A DNA stretch of 64,000 nucleotides, from the NCBI GenBank assembly GCA_907165135.1, contig OU015566.1, positions 11,516,157-11,580,156 of the forward strand. The letters run 5' to 3'. The notes below the pieces were generated by a model. It was not told where the DNA came from. It was given only the letters and a program-made list of their open reading frames with translations, and ran no database searches. The DNA comes from Oikopleura dioica (Eukaryota > Chordata > Appendicularia > Copelata > Oikopleuridae). A program made the translations under genes and the position numbers. This document shows, in pieces, positions 19,041 through 34,500 of this stretch (positions are counted from its first letter, which is position 1; each line of letters opens with the position of its first letter).

Positions 19041-21683
19041 ATGAAAAAACTTTTGATTATATTTTTCTTCTTTACGAATGCAGAGGAAAACGTACATGTA
19101 TGCGGTGGCGAAGAAGGCCTTGATGAAAAAAGTGATTTTCGGGAAAAAATTAAAAATGAAAAGGATTCGAATCTTCAAGTAAGATTCGTTACAGATCAAG
19201 AAAATTGCTTTCGCTACGGGCAAACACAATGGATAGCAAGGTCTTGAAATAATTTAACAACAAGTAATAACGAGGGAATCTTGAGACCGATAAAGACATC
19301 AGAAAATCGCAGCTAGAAAGCTTCGACTCCTTCGAGTCTTTTTTCAATGGACTTTCTGTAGATTCGAGGGAGAAAATGATCGTAACGCAAGTGAAAAGCC
19401 TCTGCTTCTCGGAGACGAAGTTTCGCTTTCAACTCAGAAAAAATTCTTCTGGCAGTATTTCTATCATTCCGCGATGCCACGAAGAAGGGCACTTTTATTC
19501 AATCGAACAGGGAGGCATCAGTAGCTCGACGAAAGCGATCATCATCGTCTTTACCTCAATCTTTGGGATTCTATTGATCTTGATTTTGCTGATCTCGGAT
19601 CGTTTCAGCCAATTTACGCCTAACGCCGCTAGAATTATTCAAGCGTTCGTTAGGGAAGGAATGTAAGTAGTTTTTTTGCCCTTTTTCGTGACTTTTTCAA
19701 GAAATGAGAGGGACAAAAACGGTCCAAAATTCTTCGACTTTCCTCGATCTGGCAAAAAAGCGGACTGGACAAAACTCGGAGATGGAAATTTTGGAGAAGT
19801 CACGCTCATCGACATGAGTAAAAAGCGAAGTCCTTATATTCTTTCTCGAGTTCAACGAATGGGCCTGTTAGAAACCGACTATGTTGGAAAGGTGGCTGCA
19901 AAAGTCTGCAAACTTGGAGATACGAGCTCAGAAAAGGCGAGACAGTATGGGAAGTTTTTGGAAGAAGCGGCTACTGTTGCCAAGTTCAATCATGAAAAAA
20001 TCGTGAAACTCAGAGGTGAGATCTTTTTCAGAGATTTTTGAATGAGTTTTGAGGATTTATGCTCGACGATGACAATGTTGCAATTTACATCTGCTTCGAA
20101 CTGATGAGCTGTGAGCTGATAGACTACGTTAGAAACAACCAGGACCTTCCTGAGCAAGTTTTGCTGCGATTTGCGAAGGATATTACTGAGGAATGGTTAC
20201 ACACAACAAATAATAGATTTATTTCCAGTTTTCTATTTTCGATTCATCGGCGAAGGACCACATGAACTTTCCCTTCAGATTTCCGGAGGAGGGAGTCAAT
20301 CTCGTCTTTGGAAAGATTCCAGACGGGTCGGTCGTTGATTCGCATAATTTGGTCATTCGCCTTGAATTTTCGTAATGAAATGATGATTCTTATTAGGCAT
20401 TACCTTGAGGACTAGCCATGAGGGGCTGGCAAAGTCAGTAGACTTGACAGTAGGTAGTTGATTGTCATCCTTTTGGATGTGGATTCCGAAGTTTTGGGAC
20501 CCTCGGAGGGTGTAGCTGTAAGTTGTTAGCTGAAAAAGGGTTAGTCCTCGTTGATGTCAGATTTTTGTTACCATTCTTCGGGCAGCAGACATTTTCTTTG
20601 TCGATCGGAAGTTTTAACTTTTGTTTTTGAGATTCTAGCTCTGTTATGAATATTCATATCGATCAAGCGCTTATATAGCCCTTAGTTGTAATCTTTCATC
20701 ATCTCCATTTACTTTCGCCTGGTGGCGCACGGTGCAAAGATGCATCTCGAAGAAGCCAGGACAAGAAAAAAATCAATGTTCTTACCATATTTGGTCAGGA
20801 ACATATGATGAGTAAGCGCACGCGCCAGAGTGCAAATAAAATTTAACAATTATTGTGGCGAAATGAATCGTAACGGAAAATTTTTAAAATGATGAAAATT
20901 CGACCTTTAACACTTCATCATAGAGTGCATTACTATAAATGTGTAACTGAAGAAAGGCCTGCATCTATCTTTCCAAAATCAACTTTGTCCATCGAGACAT
21001 CGCTGCCCGGAACTGCCTCGTCTCGGAGAACGATCAGATCTGCAAACTCGCAGATTTCGGAATGGCTCATCAAATGGAAATGCACCCTGAGACTGGAAAA
21101 TACATCTTCGAATCTGACAACAGAGGCGAAGCCCTTCCAATGGCCTGGACTGCTCCTGAGGCGAGCTTGAGCAAACATCCGAGGATCTATAATGAGAAGA
21201 CGGATGTCTGGAGCTTTGGCGTAACTCTTTGGGAAATGTTCTCGAGGGGTGCCTGTAAGTTACTCTTCGAACTTAACAATTGGAAATCGACGATTTTAAG
21301 GTCCGAGAAGTACTTATATGGACCGATACGGGTCTCAATTCATGCCAGATTTCTTCGCAGTCAATGCAGCGTACATCTCACAAATCGCTCATCACCGAGC
21401 TGCTGGAAATTTCAATCAAATGAGGGCAGTGCAGAAACAACGAATGTATCTCATAAGCGACTTTTGGACATGGCTCCTCAATACTGAATCAACAAACTTT
21501 CTTCCGCAGCGCAACATAACAAGAAACCTCCCGAATCGACCTCTACCAGCAATTACAATCGAATCCGACGAAATCTATCAAATCATGGTCAACTGCTGGT
21601 CACATGACCCTAGCCAGAGATTTTCTTTCAAAAGAATCGAGCAAGAACTTTCTTTTCAACTTTACGATCATTCTTCTTATTAA
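19041..21683 (+). CDS. receptor tyrosine kinase with very short ectodomain
   Basis: Signal peptide at 19041 (MKKLLIIFFFFTNA), then an ectodomain of only about 160 residues, a membrane segment (AIIIVFTSIFGILLILILLI near 19536) and a cytoplasmic kinase domain. Catalytic elements are intact: glycine loop LGDGNFGEV, VAIK-type lysine in KVAAKVCKLG, alpha-C glutamate in FLEEAATVAKF, INFVHRDIAARNCLV, LADFGMAHQ, and MAWTAPEA. This argues for an active tyrosine kinase. The C-lobe has an extra segment of about 60 residues before the conserved IMVNCWSHDPSQRFSF. The catalytic-loop exon starts at 20957; its upstream intron (20191-20956) fits only as GA-AG (CTGAG|GAATGG) and contains an antisense PDZ gene. 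TAA is at 21681-21683. The subfamily could not be assigned from the kinase motifs alone. Confidence 0.85.
20244..20592 (-). CDS. single PDZ-domain protein nested in the kinase intron
   Basis: A three-exon gene of about 87 residues on the strand opposite its host. MSAARRM is joined to YSYTLRGSQNFGIHIQKDDN and then to ANDQIMRINDRPVWNLSKDE, ending LLRKSEGKVHVVLRR. The glycine-containing loop before beta-2, the 'D.I..IN' motif and the closing 'EGKV.V.L.R' are classic PDZ features, so the product probably binds C-terminal peptides of a partner. Both introns (about 20531-20571 and 20361-20403) are 40-45 nt GT-AG. A TATA box lies about 80 bp upstream. The domain fills the whole protein, which is short for a PDZ protein. 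Confidence 0.83.
20671..20679 (-). promoter_or_regulatory. TATA box of nested PDZ gene
   Basis: GGCTATATAAGCGC on the minus strand, about 80 bp upstream of the PDZ start codon. It suggests that the nested gene has its own promoter. Confidence 0.55.
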
Positions 21684-21746
21684 AATTTATTTCTAAAAAA
21701 CTGAAAACAAGCTGATTATAGTATTGGTATATTCGTTCTTCTGTAT

Positions 21747-22285
21747 CTAGCAGCCCATGCTATCGCTTCCACCAGCAATGGCTTGTCCGAGTCCACGGGG
21801 CCATTCGACCCCCTTTTGCATGAAATCCGTTATTTTATCACACCCTTATTCCGGTTTTTCAAAGACTTTCAGTTGAATAATTATTTATTTGATCAAAGTT
21901 CAAGCAGCAGCCTATCGGTCAATTAAAGTGCGAAATGCTTACTCGTAGTAAACAAAGTATCAGTTACGACGAAGTGCAGGTCAAATAATGAAAAATGGTA
22001 GTGATGGTGATCGGTTAATATCAAAGAAGGGATACAGTAGTTTGTCTAGAGGCCCATGCTGTCATCTCCCCCGGCAATGGCCTTGCCCAAGCCTCGAGGC
22101 CATTCCACCCCGTTTTGCATCAAGCTGGTTATCTTATCGCACCCTTAAAATCAATTCTAGCACAAAATTTCTTTGAAAAACCGAACCTGAACCGAGACAA
22201 GCAGCAAATGGAGAGACCATGATGTAGATTCCAGAGCAGAAGAAGGCGACTGGCCAGCCAACAAGGATCAAAATGAAGATGTTCA
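21747..22285 (-). CDS. small membrane protein with two alternative last exons
   Basis: The exon at 22187-22285 encodes a membrane segment (IFILILVGWPVAFFCSGIYI, then MVSPFAACLGSG) and ends at a GT donor. Two homologous last exons follow. The nearer one ends at 22046 and encodes GCDKITSLMQNGVEWPRGLG followed by KAIAGGDDSMGL. The farther one ends at 21747 and encodes GCDKITDFMQKGVEWPRGLG followed by QAIAGGSDSMGC. Both have an AG acceptor in the same phase, so they look like mutually exclusive 3' exons created by duplication. The N-terminal exon was not found. I do not recognise the family. Confidence 0.65.
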
Positions 22286-22892
22286 CTGTCGTGGGATTTT
22301 ATGTGTTTGAATATTATCGAGTTTGCTTATCTTTGGTCCACCTGTGGAATCAATAACGATAACAGTAATCTAACTTAGATACCGATTGCCTTGTTGATTC
22401 TAGGTCCGAGAGAAGGTATGACTGAATAGTAAGAAACTCTTTTTAAAACAAATATACTTCTCTAAGAAGAAAAATTTATATTCTTTAGTGTTTAATAAGC
22501 CTAAGGTAAGATAGTCTATTAAAATCCGCTCATATAGTCCAAAGAACGTTTCCCATGACTCTCTTCCTTGATTTCGGTTTTTGCGAAAACTCTCAAAAAT
22601 TGTCAAGCTCTTTTTGATCTGCTCTATTTCTTGTTCGTTGCAGATATTTCTAACGGTAATGATTAACTAGCTGACTGAGCGTGCTTACTTAGCGACGGAA
22701 CGAAACTAAACAATTCTCCACTTGAGTTTCCAGCTGAGCTTCAAATAGTTTCCAAGTCATCTCTCAAAAATCAGTTCTTATCTTTAATTCAGTTTTTATT
22801 AAAATTTACAATGAGCAGATTGCCTTCAGTACAAAATATACAGAATAACGATTTTTACAAAAATAAACTCTGTACATATAAATTAAGCAGCT

Positions 22893-25733
<2,841 letters not shown>

Positions 25734-28476
25734 TCTTTGAAAACTGGCTCCGCATCTGGGCTACGGATATGATAAGTCATGAAATCAAGGAAGAGTGTTC
25801 ATATAAAATTCCATTACCGACATAGCCAGTCGTCTTTTCAATGTCTCTTTGTGATACTTTGTCTCTGTCCCATCCCACGAGTAGTACGTACTTGGAATCA
25901 AGCTCATAAAAATCAAGAATCTCCAAAAACCTTACCAAAAGTAATTTTAGATATGAAACTTGTCCTTCCTATTTTAGGCTTAGCTTTGTTAGGATTCCAA
26001 GTGCTGATTCCAGGGCGCATTTTTATCTCTTTTTTTGAAAAGGGGCTGGCTGATGTACGCCCGGTGGACCCGTTACAGTGCCCAATTTCATGTTCAAGTT
26101 TTTTCAAAAGATTTTCCGCAAGTAAAAGGGCCTCGGCCGCCTCTATTGTCCCTCTTCAGTATACAATTTTTTCACCATGCTCATCACTTCTTTTCAGAAA
26201 TAAAAAGAAATGCGCTAATGATACCCAAGTATAAATAAATTTACTCACATCAAGTTTTTTGTAGACGCCTTCTGTCGCCAAATAATCGGAAGAATCGAAA
26301 GTGTGTCTTTTCTTCTCCTGAAAGTAGCTCTATAAATACTATCACTGAAGTTCTTCACTTAAAAAATAGGCAAGAGCATTAAACATCGATCTGGGCGGTG
26401 ATTTATTACCGAAAAGGATAATGATTTTAGCTTTGAAGGGTATACATGCTTGATCCGCTTTAATGAATTTACTGCCCCCTCCTGCAATATAATATTCGAT
26501 CAATGCTGTATCTGGCTTGTGTAGCTGACATTTCCAAAAAATTAATAAACCACCTGTACAATCAGCAGAAAAAGATACAGGGTTAAACGAGCATGTCACT
26601 TTCGATTAAAGACTCCCAAAAGACTCTTGAGAAATCATCATGCTTGGTTGACCCAAAGAGCAAGGTTTTCTTTTTGGATTAGACGTTTACAAGTTTGACT
26701 ACAGTTTTCTTAATTTTAGTCTCATATTTGACAAAATTGATCGAACAAATTATAATTGAAGCCTGAAAAATCTATATATTCCCAAGCCAACTTATTTAGT
26801 TTCAACGATAAATCAATTTTGTCCGTCTTTACTTTCTCAAATTAACGCGCCCTAATCCCTTAATCCCAACACTATATAAACTTGTCCCACTCCTTTCTTT
26901 TTTCTTTTCCTTCAAATTTAATAACTAAGCAATCTATTCCTTCTCCCTATTTCTTTTTGCGTCACGCGCATAATATCTCAACATATTTGCAGTGGATAAT
27001 TAGGGCTTCAGCGCATGTATTCCCTTTCCTTCCAACTTCTAAGTGACCCTCTCCATAATCGGTTTTTGCCCGATGGTTTCTCTGAATCCGAACATATGCT
27101 GGTGCTCTCTGTTTGATGATTCTGCCCCGAAATTTTGGAAAGAGAAAGTGAACCTTATTATTTAAAGTAAGTTTATGAGTATATAATGGTAATAGATTGA
27201 GGATGACTCCAGTCGCTCTCTCTCTCTGCGGAGCGAGTTTTCGGCAATCGCCGCCGGCGCATATTGATGGCGCGCGCAAGCCCCGCTACCGCCTTTTTTG
27301 CGCCTTGGGCACAGTATGCAAAGACATGTCATTTTTTAGAAATTGCACCTTACATGCAACCTTGATCAGAAGCGCCCCAGCGACAGGTGCAATTAGCCAG
27401 TGACAAGCTGATTTTCACTTGATAGATATAACATTGCATCGAAGCATACAACCTGGTAATGATTCTACGTCATTTTTGAGATTGATGGCGGGGAAAATTT
27501 TATCAGACAGCTTTGTTTTATTATTAAAAATGCCGACATACAAGATTAATGATTTTGATACAGTTATTGTATACTGTATACAAAAATATTGATTTTTTGC
27601 GAAAACATGATGCACATTTTAAATAATGAACTAAAAAAACTGTACCTCTAGCATTTCAATGAAGCTCTTTTTCTGATATTTTGATATATTGAGTAGCATT
27701 GCGGCCGTGAAAAAGTTCCTGCTAGCTTCATGAGATTCATTTTTCAGCCGAAAATTTGCCTCGTAATTAGTTTTTCTAAATTGATCCATCTTTCTCTAAT
27801 TATTAACTTGCTGAGCTTTTTTGCTTTCTTGGAAGACAGAAGGCCCTAATATTATTACTGTCAACAGAATTCTCCTTTATCGATAAAACGTCCACTTTCT
27901 CAGAAGAATCGAAAAGAAATCAACGAAGAGAACGAAAAAAATTACCTTATTTCGCGGCGCAAGACTGGGCAGAAGTTTTTCTTTTTGCGGCAAAATCTTG
28001 TTGCGGAATGTTGTTCTCTGGTTGGCCTTTTTCTGTGGTTCTCTTGAGTTCTTGAAGGTCCACCAGCTGGTTTCACTCCGATTCGCGATTTTGTTACGAG
28101 ACTCTTTGAAACGTAAAGTAAAGAGTGTCTTTTATCAGGGTCATTATTTATTCTGTAGATTTGCTTTTTCTTTATCGACAGAAAAAGAGGTTTCTGTCAT
28201 TTTTTGAGTAATAAAGCTGATCTCTCTACATTAGTTCTATTTCGACCCGTTATCGGTTTTTGCATAATTATACTTATTGCTATGGTTTGTCCATCTTTTT
28301 CAGAAGAGACACTGGCCACCGGTGCTCGAGTAACCCAAGACCCAACGACAACTCCCCCATTGTTGCTTGCGAATGCACGTTCTTTTCCGCGGCTAGAGAC
28401 ACGACCAAAGAAGAAATTGGAACACAGACGAACTTTTATCTTTAGAACTATTTTCGTTGGCAATGAAAAGTATTTA
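25734..28476. other. AT-rich interval with no firm gene
   Basis: No gene could be assembled. Exon-like pieces on the minus strand are at 26252-26316 (KKRHTFDSSDYLATEGVYKK between good splice sites), at 26342-26599 (85-residue open frame) and around 27953-28090 (basic, next to a GTAATT donor). None joins convincingly to the others. A plus-strand frame at 28204-28623 starts with a hydrophobic stretch but runs antisense across the 3' end of the sulfotransferase. The promoter of the DYRK gene presumably lies just above 25733. Confidence 0.4.
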
Positions 28477-31006
28477 TTACAGGAACTCATCAATCGAATA
28501 ATTATACATAATGAAGTCAGGGTAGTAAATAGCGTAAAGTTGAAGGGCAATCTCGTTGCTGATCCCGTGTGCATTGAAGATTTCTTTGGGCGAAGCTTCG
28601 GTGTGATCGTCATAAGCTCCTGAAGAAAATGAAATAAGTTTTCAAAAGCTGGTGGATTTAAGATATTTGCGACGAGAGATTCAATACCTGGTAAATAAGT
28701 TATGTCGGTGAGATTTCTCTGGCGGAGGATGAAGGACGCATCGGCGGCTGAAGACTCTTGCTTGGTAACAAAATGATAGTTCATCGAGCATGGACTGCAT
28801 GACCAATCATAGCTTGAAAATATTTTATATTCGTGGTTCTTTTGGAAGGCCTTACGATTGCCAGTGCTCATTGAAGTCTAAATCGGAGGCCACGTGAACG
28901 ATGTATTTTAAAAATGCATTGAAAGAGACAAGATATCGAGTGTCTTCGACAGAATTTTCGTCCTCAAATGTTCGGATTCCAGGAACGTACTTTTTGTACG
29001 ACCAAAACCCTTCGTAGTTGGAATCGAATTTTTGATGCCAAGCAGAGAAAAGTCTTTCTTTGGCTCTAAATCTAGATTACAGATTTTTCCAGCAGGTATT
29101 TGAAATACCGCCTTTCAGGGATACCCGTAACTGATCGCATCAGTAGCATGGTGGCGCCACCATTAGACAAAATTTTTGCATATGAGAATTTTCGCGGGTC
29201 TTACCACTATCAAAATTTTTATAAAATGACACTTTATTTTTGTCAATGTTTGAAATTGTGTGAAGAATAATTCAAAATCTGTGTCTAATAAACGATTCTT
29301 CGATGTAAAATCACAGTATGAATTTTGTTCTTTCTTTTTATCATCGAGCCATTCCTAGAAAAAGGATGTCGAACATTAATCCATTTGAGATAATTATCAT
29401 CATTGACTCTTCTCTCCAACCCTTCAAAAATGCAGTTGTTGATGTTCGAAGGATGCTCTTTTCGTAATTTCCTGAAGACATGGACATTATAGCGTGAGTG
29501 GTATCGTGGGAGCTCTTTGAAAACATTCGCTTGTGGAATGTCATCTGCTGCAACATGAGGAACACGGTTTTCATCCACGTAATTCAAACTCGACAGGGCT
29601 TTTTGCCAGTTCGTCGTGCCGGTTTTTAGCGGGAAGCAGGGCATCATTTTGAAGTTGTCCATCAAAAACATGTAGCGGTTTCGGAATTCTCCGACGGGAA
29701 TCTTTCTTTCTGGCTCTTCAGCCATCCCCTTGAATTTTTCGTATTCCGGATTTTCAGGATCTCCGACTGCTTGGTGCAGTTGATGCAATTGCCGAAGCTT
29801 GTCGGAGAATGAAAGGTTCGTTGTGGTGCGGATGGAGTTGAAAAGAGATTCAACAGAACACGCTCGACGGAGAATTAGTTTTCGGGAAGCCATTTCTTCG
29901 TACGAAGTCGGCTCTCGAGGCGGTGGAATCTCCATGTGATCAGATAAAGGTTGCTCAACGACGAGATTCGCATGGAATTCAGGGCCGATGATATCCTCTG
30001 AGAAAAGTTAAACCCCTGTTTTATCGAAAAAATTACGCCCGTTGTTGGTTTCTCGAATGCCTGGGGCGTGTTGTTGACTTTAGCAAAAAAAAAAAAATTT
30101 TTTCGAGATTCTCTAGAATTGTTGTCGTTGTCAGGCCTTTTTTTCAATTTCTAAGTCAGTTGCGCTTTCAAGCAAAACTTGAAAGTCCGCGCGTCCAATC
30201 TTTCAACGTTAGTCAAATTAACGCGTTTTTCTTTTAGAAAGAATTAACTTTTGCTTCAGCATTCCGCCGGAAGACGATTCTGGCATCGATTCCGTAATGG
30301 AATTGAATGCCATTCCCGCATTCCAGAAGGATTGGACGCGATCAATGTTCTTCCCCGAGGAACGTGGGGTGTGATCCGTATTCCAAAAGGAAACGGTGCA
30401 AGAATAAATGATGCAAGTTGCATCATGCAACTGTGCAAAACTAAATGATTGAACCTGTGCAAGAATAAATGACCTTTTTTTTACTGAAAAACTTCCAACC
30501 AACTCATCTTTTCTTCAATCGAAAGGATGAGTTTTGTCTCCATCGTTCTTTTTGCAGGCATGATCAACAAAAACCGCTCTAGAAAGGATAAATTCGTAGA
30601 GAGAGGGATTAACTTTTTCCTATAGCATGACAAATCTGTGGTAGATCGTGGTCTAATAGTGCGGAATCAAGCCGGGAGAAAACGTCATCTTCTGAGTTTT
30701 CTTCGTCCAAAGAATTCTCTGATTCCTCGCTTTTACGGGTTTTTAGCTGGTCTTTCAAAAATTTCTCGTGAATGTCCATTTCAACCCTTTCCTTGGAGTT
30801 TCCGTAGTAGCGCTTGTGGTCGATACCGTCGTTGTTTCCTCCACTCTTTCTGTCGCTTCTACTGTAGTTATCGACACACTCTCTTTTTCATCAGTAATTT
30901 CTTTTATTTCTTCCTCAACAAGTTTCTCCAACGCCAAGTTGTAATACAAAAACACGAGCAGCAAGAAAATGAGCGCTACATAAAGCTTCTTCTCGTACAA
31001 AATCAT
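28477..31006 (-). CDS. carbohydrate sulfotransferase (HNK1ST/CHST8-14 type)
   Basis: Golgi type II membrane enzyme that transfers sulfate from PAPS to a glycan. Exon 1 (ATG at 31006) encodes the signal anchor (KKLYVALIFLLLVFLYYNLA) and an acidic stem. The catalytic part carries the 5'-phosphosulfate loop CFPLKTGTTNWQKALSSL (near 29590), the 3'-phosphate motif WINVRHPFSR (near 29365), SYDWSCSPCSMNYHFVTKQE (near 28800) and the usual ending ALQLYAIYYPDFIMYNYS before TAA at 28477-28479. Two introns fit only as GA-AG: 29066-29354 (CTAG|GAATGG) and 29998-30619 (ATAG|GAAAAA), the latter joining the stem to the catalytic region. The glycan substrate cannot be told from the sequence. Using 31006 as the start depends on the long GA-AG join being right. 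Confidence 0.87.
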
Positions 31007-31572
31007 CTTCTCACTTTCTCATCGCTTTTTCTCTACAATCCGGCGGCATAAAAACCACCCGGTGACTTTTTATTTATAAAGTAAATCTAAAAAAACTTGG
31101 AAGAGAAAAAATGGACCGCTTCGCCGCGGGGCACGGACCTTCGAAGAATGAATGTGATAAACCAGTGTTTAGCGAGCTGGTTGGCATCGTCCGGTTGGTC
31201 GCGGCTAATTAATGCGCACCATCAAAGCGTAAACAACGGCGGCTCTTGACCTTGGCGTACGGACAACGCGTTTTTCTCCGGTAAAAGTTTAAACGAAATC
31301 TTTGATGATAAGTACAAATCGTTTGTCCTATCTTACGGTACTGTTTATTGTTGAGCTAAAACGCCGCAGTCCTAGTTATCTGAATCTAGCAGGAAATAAA
31401 CCCTTCCATCTGCTCCTGATAAGCAAAAATAAAGCATATCAACAGAGCCTGATTTATGTAAAGGACGAATTCTCTGTTATCTAAATCTGAACGAGCCTTA
31501 TATAATCCAGAGAAAAATGAACAAGGCTCATTCGAGTTTGATAAAGGTTGAAAGACACCGAAAATTTATCAA

Positions 31573-34500
31573 ATGAAGGACTTTATTTTGCTCTTTTCTA
31601 GCGTCTCAGGTAGAGAAATGAAGAGAGATGAGAGCTAATTGATTTTATAGGAAGTGCACTTTTGGACTTTTGGGAGGACATTGATGTCTTTGCGGCGCAA
31701 TGTTGCAAAAATATGCCGAGAAAGAACTCTGAGAGTTTTTCTTTGCGAATGGCGAAAATCAAGAGGTTCGCGGTTCCGCTTTATCAGGAAGAGGGAGAGT
31801 GCGAATCTGAAATAACAAATCCTACTTATGATACAGTAGAGGTAGTTCCCTACGATACAAGGTCGGATTCAAAAATTTCTAGCCGAGAGTGACCGTGAAT
31901 TTTTATGAATCTCAGACAAGAAAATCCGTGGAAACAAATCTAAAAATCTTATCTACAATTCTTGATGAGTGGATGCTCTCCTACGCCTGTTTGCATGAAG
32001 ACACCGCTCTAGCTTCTCGACAATTCAAAAACCCGATGAGAATCATCGAAAATTTGAATAAACTCTCTGAAAAAATAACGGCTGAAGACAGCATCGCCCA
32101 AGAATATTCCTACGAGGTTTCATCTGAAAAGATGGATCACACTGCTGCAGAAGGCTACTGCTATGAAAAAGGAATGTGGCTTGCTGAGCCAGGAGCGGAT
32201 CAAGATCGACTTGATGGCGTTCTTTCAGCCTTGAATGAAGAGGAAAAATACTGGTTTAATGGAAACTCGGAGTGCTCTTCTATAAACGCTGCCGGAGTGG
32301 AAGCTGAAGAGTCCTGCGAAGCCTCTCTGCCTGTTGTTTGCGAGAGCGGCGAGTTCTTTGGAACGAGTGAGCCTCCAACCGAGCCACCGACAGAACCACC
32401 AACTGAGCCTCCGAGAGTACCGTGCTCAACAGTCAACTACGCTACTTGCTACGGTTTCGGAGACCCTCATTATATGACTTTCGACGGCGAGTATCACCAT
32501 TTCCAAGGTCGCTGCGGGTACAAATTCATCGAGTCTTGGGGAAACAGTGCTTATACGAATGTGCCTGGATTTTCCGTCAATGTCGACCAGAGAGCGCTCT
32601 ATTGGGGAAGTGAGGAAGGAAAAAAGACTCTTGCGTACATTCACGCTGTTGAAATCGAGTTCGCTGAAGAAGGAGCTGCCGAAGAAGATGAAGCGGCTTA
32701 CTTCATGCGTCTCGAATTTGAAGGAAACTTCGGACAAGCTGCAAAATGGTCAATCGAGAATCGAGCAACAGGAGAATCCTGGGATCAAGATCATGTCGCT
32801 ACGGATTTTCAAGTTTCTACTCGAGGCGGTAGAGTCACCTTATCAACTTGGTTTGGCATGGACTTATACTACGATACGACGCAACTGAAGCTCGACGTTC
32901 GCCTCCCTGATTGCTACAAAAATGTCGTCAACGGATTGTGTGGAAATTGGGATGGCAATACGTACGACAGCTTTGATTTCCTCGGAAAGAATATGGACAA
33001 CTGGCGAGGCAATCAAGAAGGGTTGATGGAATGGGCCGATGATTTCATTCTCTTGGACATGGTTCGCAAGGCTGGCCCTGGTGGAATGCCGGAGATCGAG
33101 CAATGCAAGCCTGAAACAGACCTTAATTGCCCGGATTCAGCTACTGTTGAAGGACTTTGCTCAGTCCTTGATGATGAAAATGAAGATTCAACGCTTTTTG
33201 CTCCTTGTGACTCGTACATCGACCGATCAGCTTTTTACACTTCCTGCTATCTTGACACTTGTGAGGATCAATCTATGTTCTGCGGTGCAGTAGGAAACTT
33301 TGCTAATCAATGCTTGAACTCTCTCGCTGAAAATGAACGGACGGCAGAGATCTGTAACTGGGCAGATACTGTCGGCTGCAAACCAACTTGCGGGCAGAAT
33401 AGCGAATATCAGGGATGCACTGATTCCTGCACGGCTAGTCGAACCTGTCAAAATCGCCATCTATCAGACCTACAGCGCTGTGGCAGCGAGGAAACAAGTG
33501 TCGTTGAAAGCTTGTGTGTCTGCCAAAAAGGGTATATTCTTGAGAACAACGTTTGTATCTTGGAAAGTGACTGTGGGTGTATCTTCGATCAGAACGGCTT
33601 GTATTTCTCTCTGGATGAATCATTTGTCTATGAAGAGCAACTTTGCACTTGCACGAAAGCTGGAATCTCATGTGATACATTCGTTCCACCAACCCCGACT
33701 CCTCCACCAGAGGGTTGTCGAAAAAGCCTCAGTTTCGTGAAATTCTCCGACGAACAAATGTCATCTCTTGCTGCCAGCGCTGTCTGTGAGGATAATGGAG
33801 GGCACTTGGCCTTCTTCAAAAACCAAGAAGAATACGATCTCTTCAAATCTTCTGTTAACATGGAAGGGAATGAGCTGCTCGGATTCTCCAGAAATCCTGA
33901 AAATCTCGAAGAATGGCTTTACGCAGATTTGTCCGTCGCTGAATTTTTTGACTGGGGAGTCGGACAGCCTGATAACATGGAAGATAAATGCGCAGAGCTG
34001 GTTTTGCCAAGCATGTTCGATGAAGAAGGAGTCATTGCAATGAACGACATAAACTGTTTGAAAAAACGCAAATTTTCTTGTCGAGTTGAGGTTCAAAAGC
34101 GAAGCAATTTAACGCTCTTAATCTGTTTCTAGGAAATGATAGCTGTTGGAGAATCATTCTCCACGGAGACTGAAAACTGCGAGTGTACCGCTGACGGCCT
34201 TTCCTGTTCTCCAATTTCTGCTTGCCCCGAGTTCCGAAGAATGGAAGGCGAAGCGACTAATCCGGAGGCAAAACTTCAATGCGAAGAGCTTGGAGGACAC
34301 ATTGCCTTTTTCAAAAACGAAGCAGAATATAATTATTTCATGTCTCTTGGAAATAACCGTCGTGAATGGCTCGGTAAGAGGAAATAGAATAATACGGGCT
34401 TAAAGGAGATTACTTAGGATATTTCCGAACCGGACCTGGCGTGGAAGACTGGGAAGCACAGGATGGCTCGCTTGACTTTTACCTGAACTGGGGCTGGCGG

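Larger units (their letters stand above)
20191..20956 (+). other. GA-AG intron in the kinase gene
   Basis: Donor context ACTGAG|GAATGG and acceptor GAAAG|GCC. It joins DITE to ACIYLSKINFVHRD with the length expected of a kinase domain. It hosts the PDZ gene on the other strand. Confidence 0.65.

Noticed and set aside
26962-27279. 105-residue minus-strand frame
   Set aside because: Low-complexity and basic, no splice partners, no domain; likely chance.
28204-28623. Plus-strand frame with a hydrophobic N-terminus
   Set aside because: It runs antisense over the last exon of the sulfotransferase, has no splice-consistent partner and no recognisable domain.
30400-30475. Short palindromes and a repeated GTGCAAGAATAAATGA
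   Set aside because: Too short to define an element; they lie in an intron of the sulfotransferase and show no other structure.
31889-34132. Open frame beginning with GTG at 31889 as a gene start
   Set aside because: The frame continues upstream through GT-AG introns to a signal-peptide exon at 31573, so 31889 is only an internal codon.
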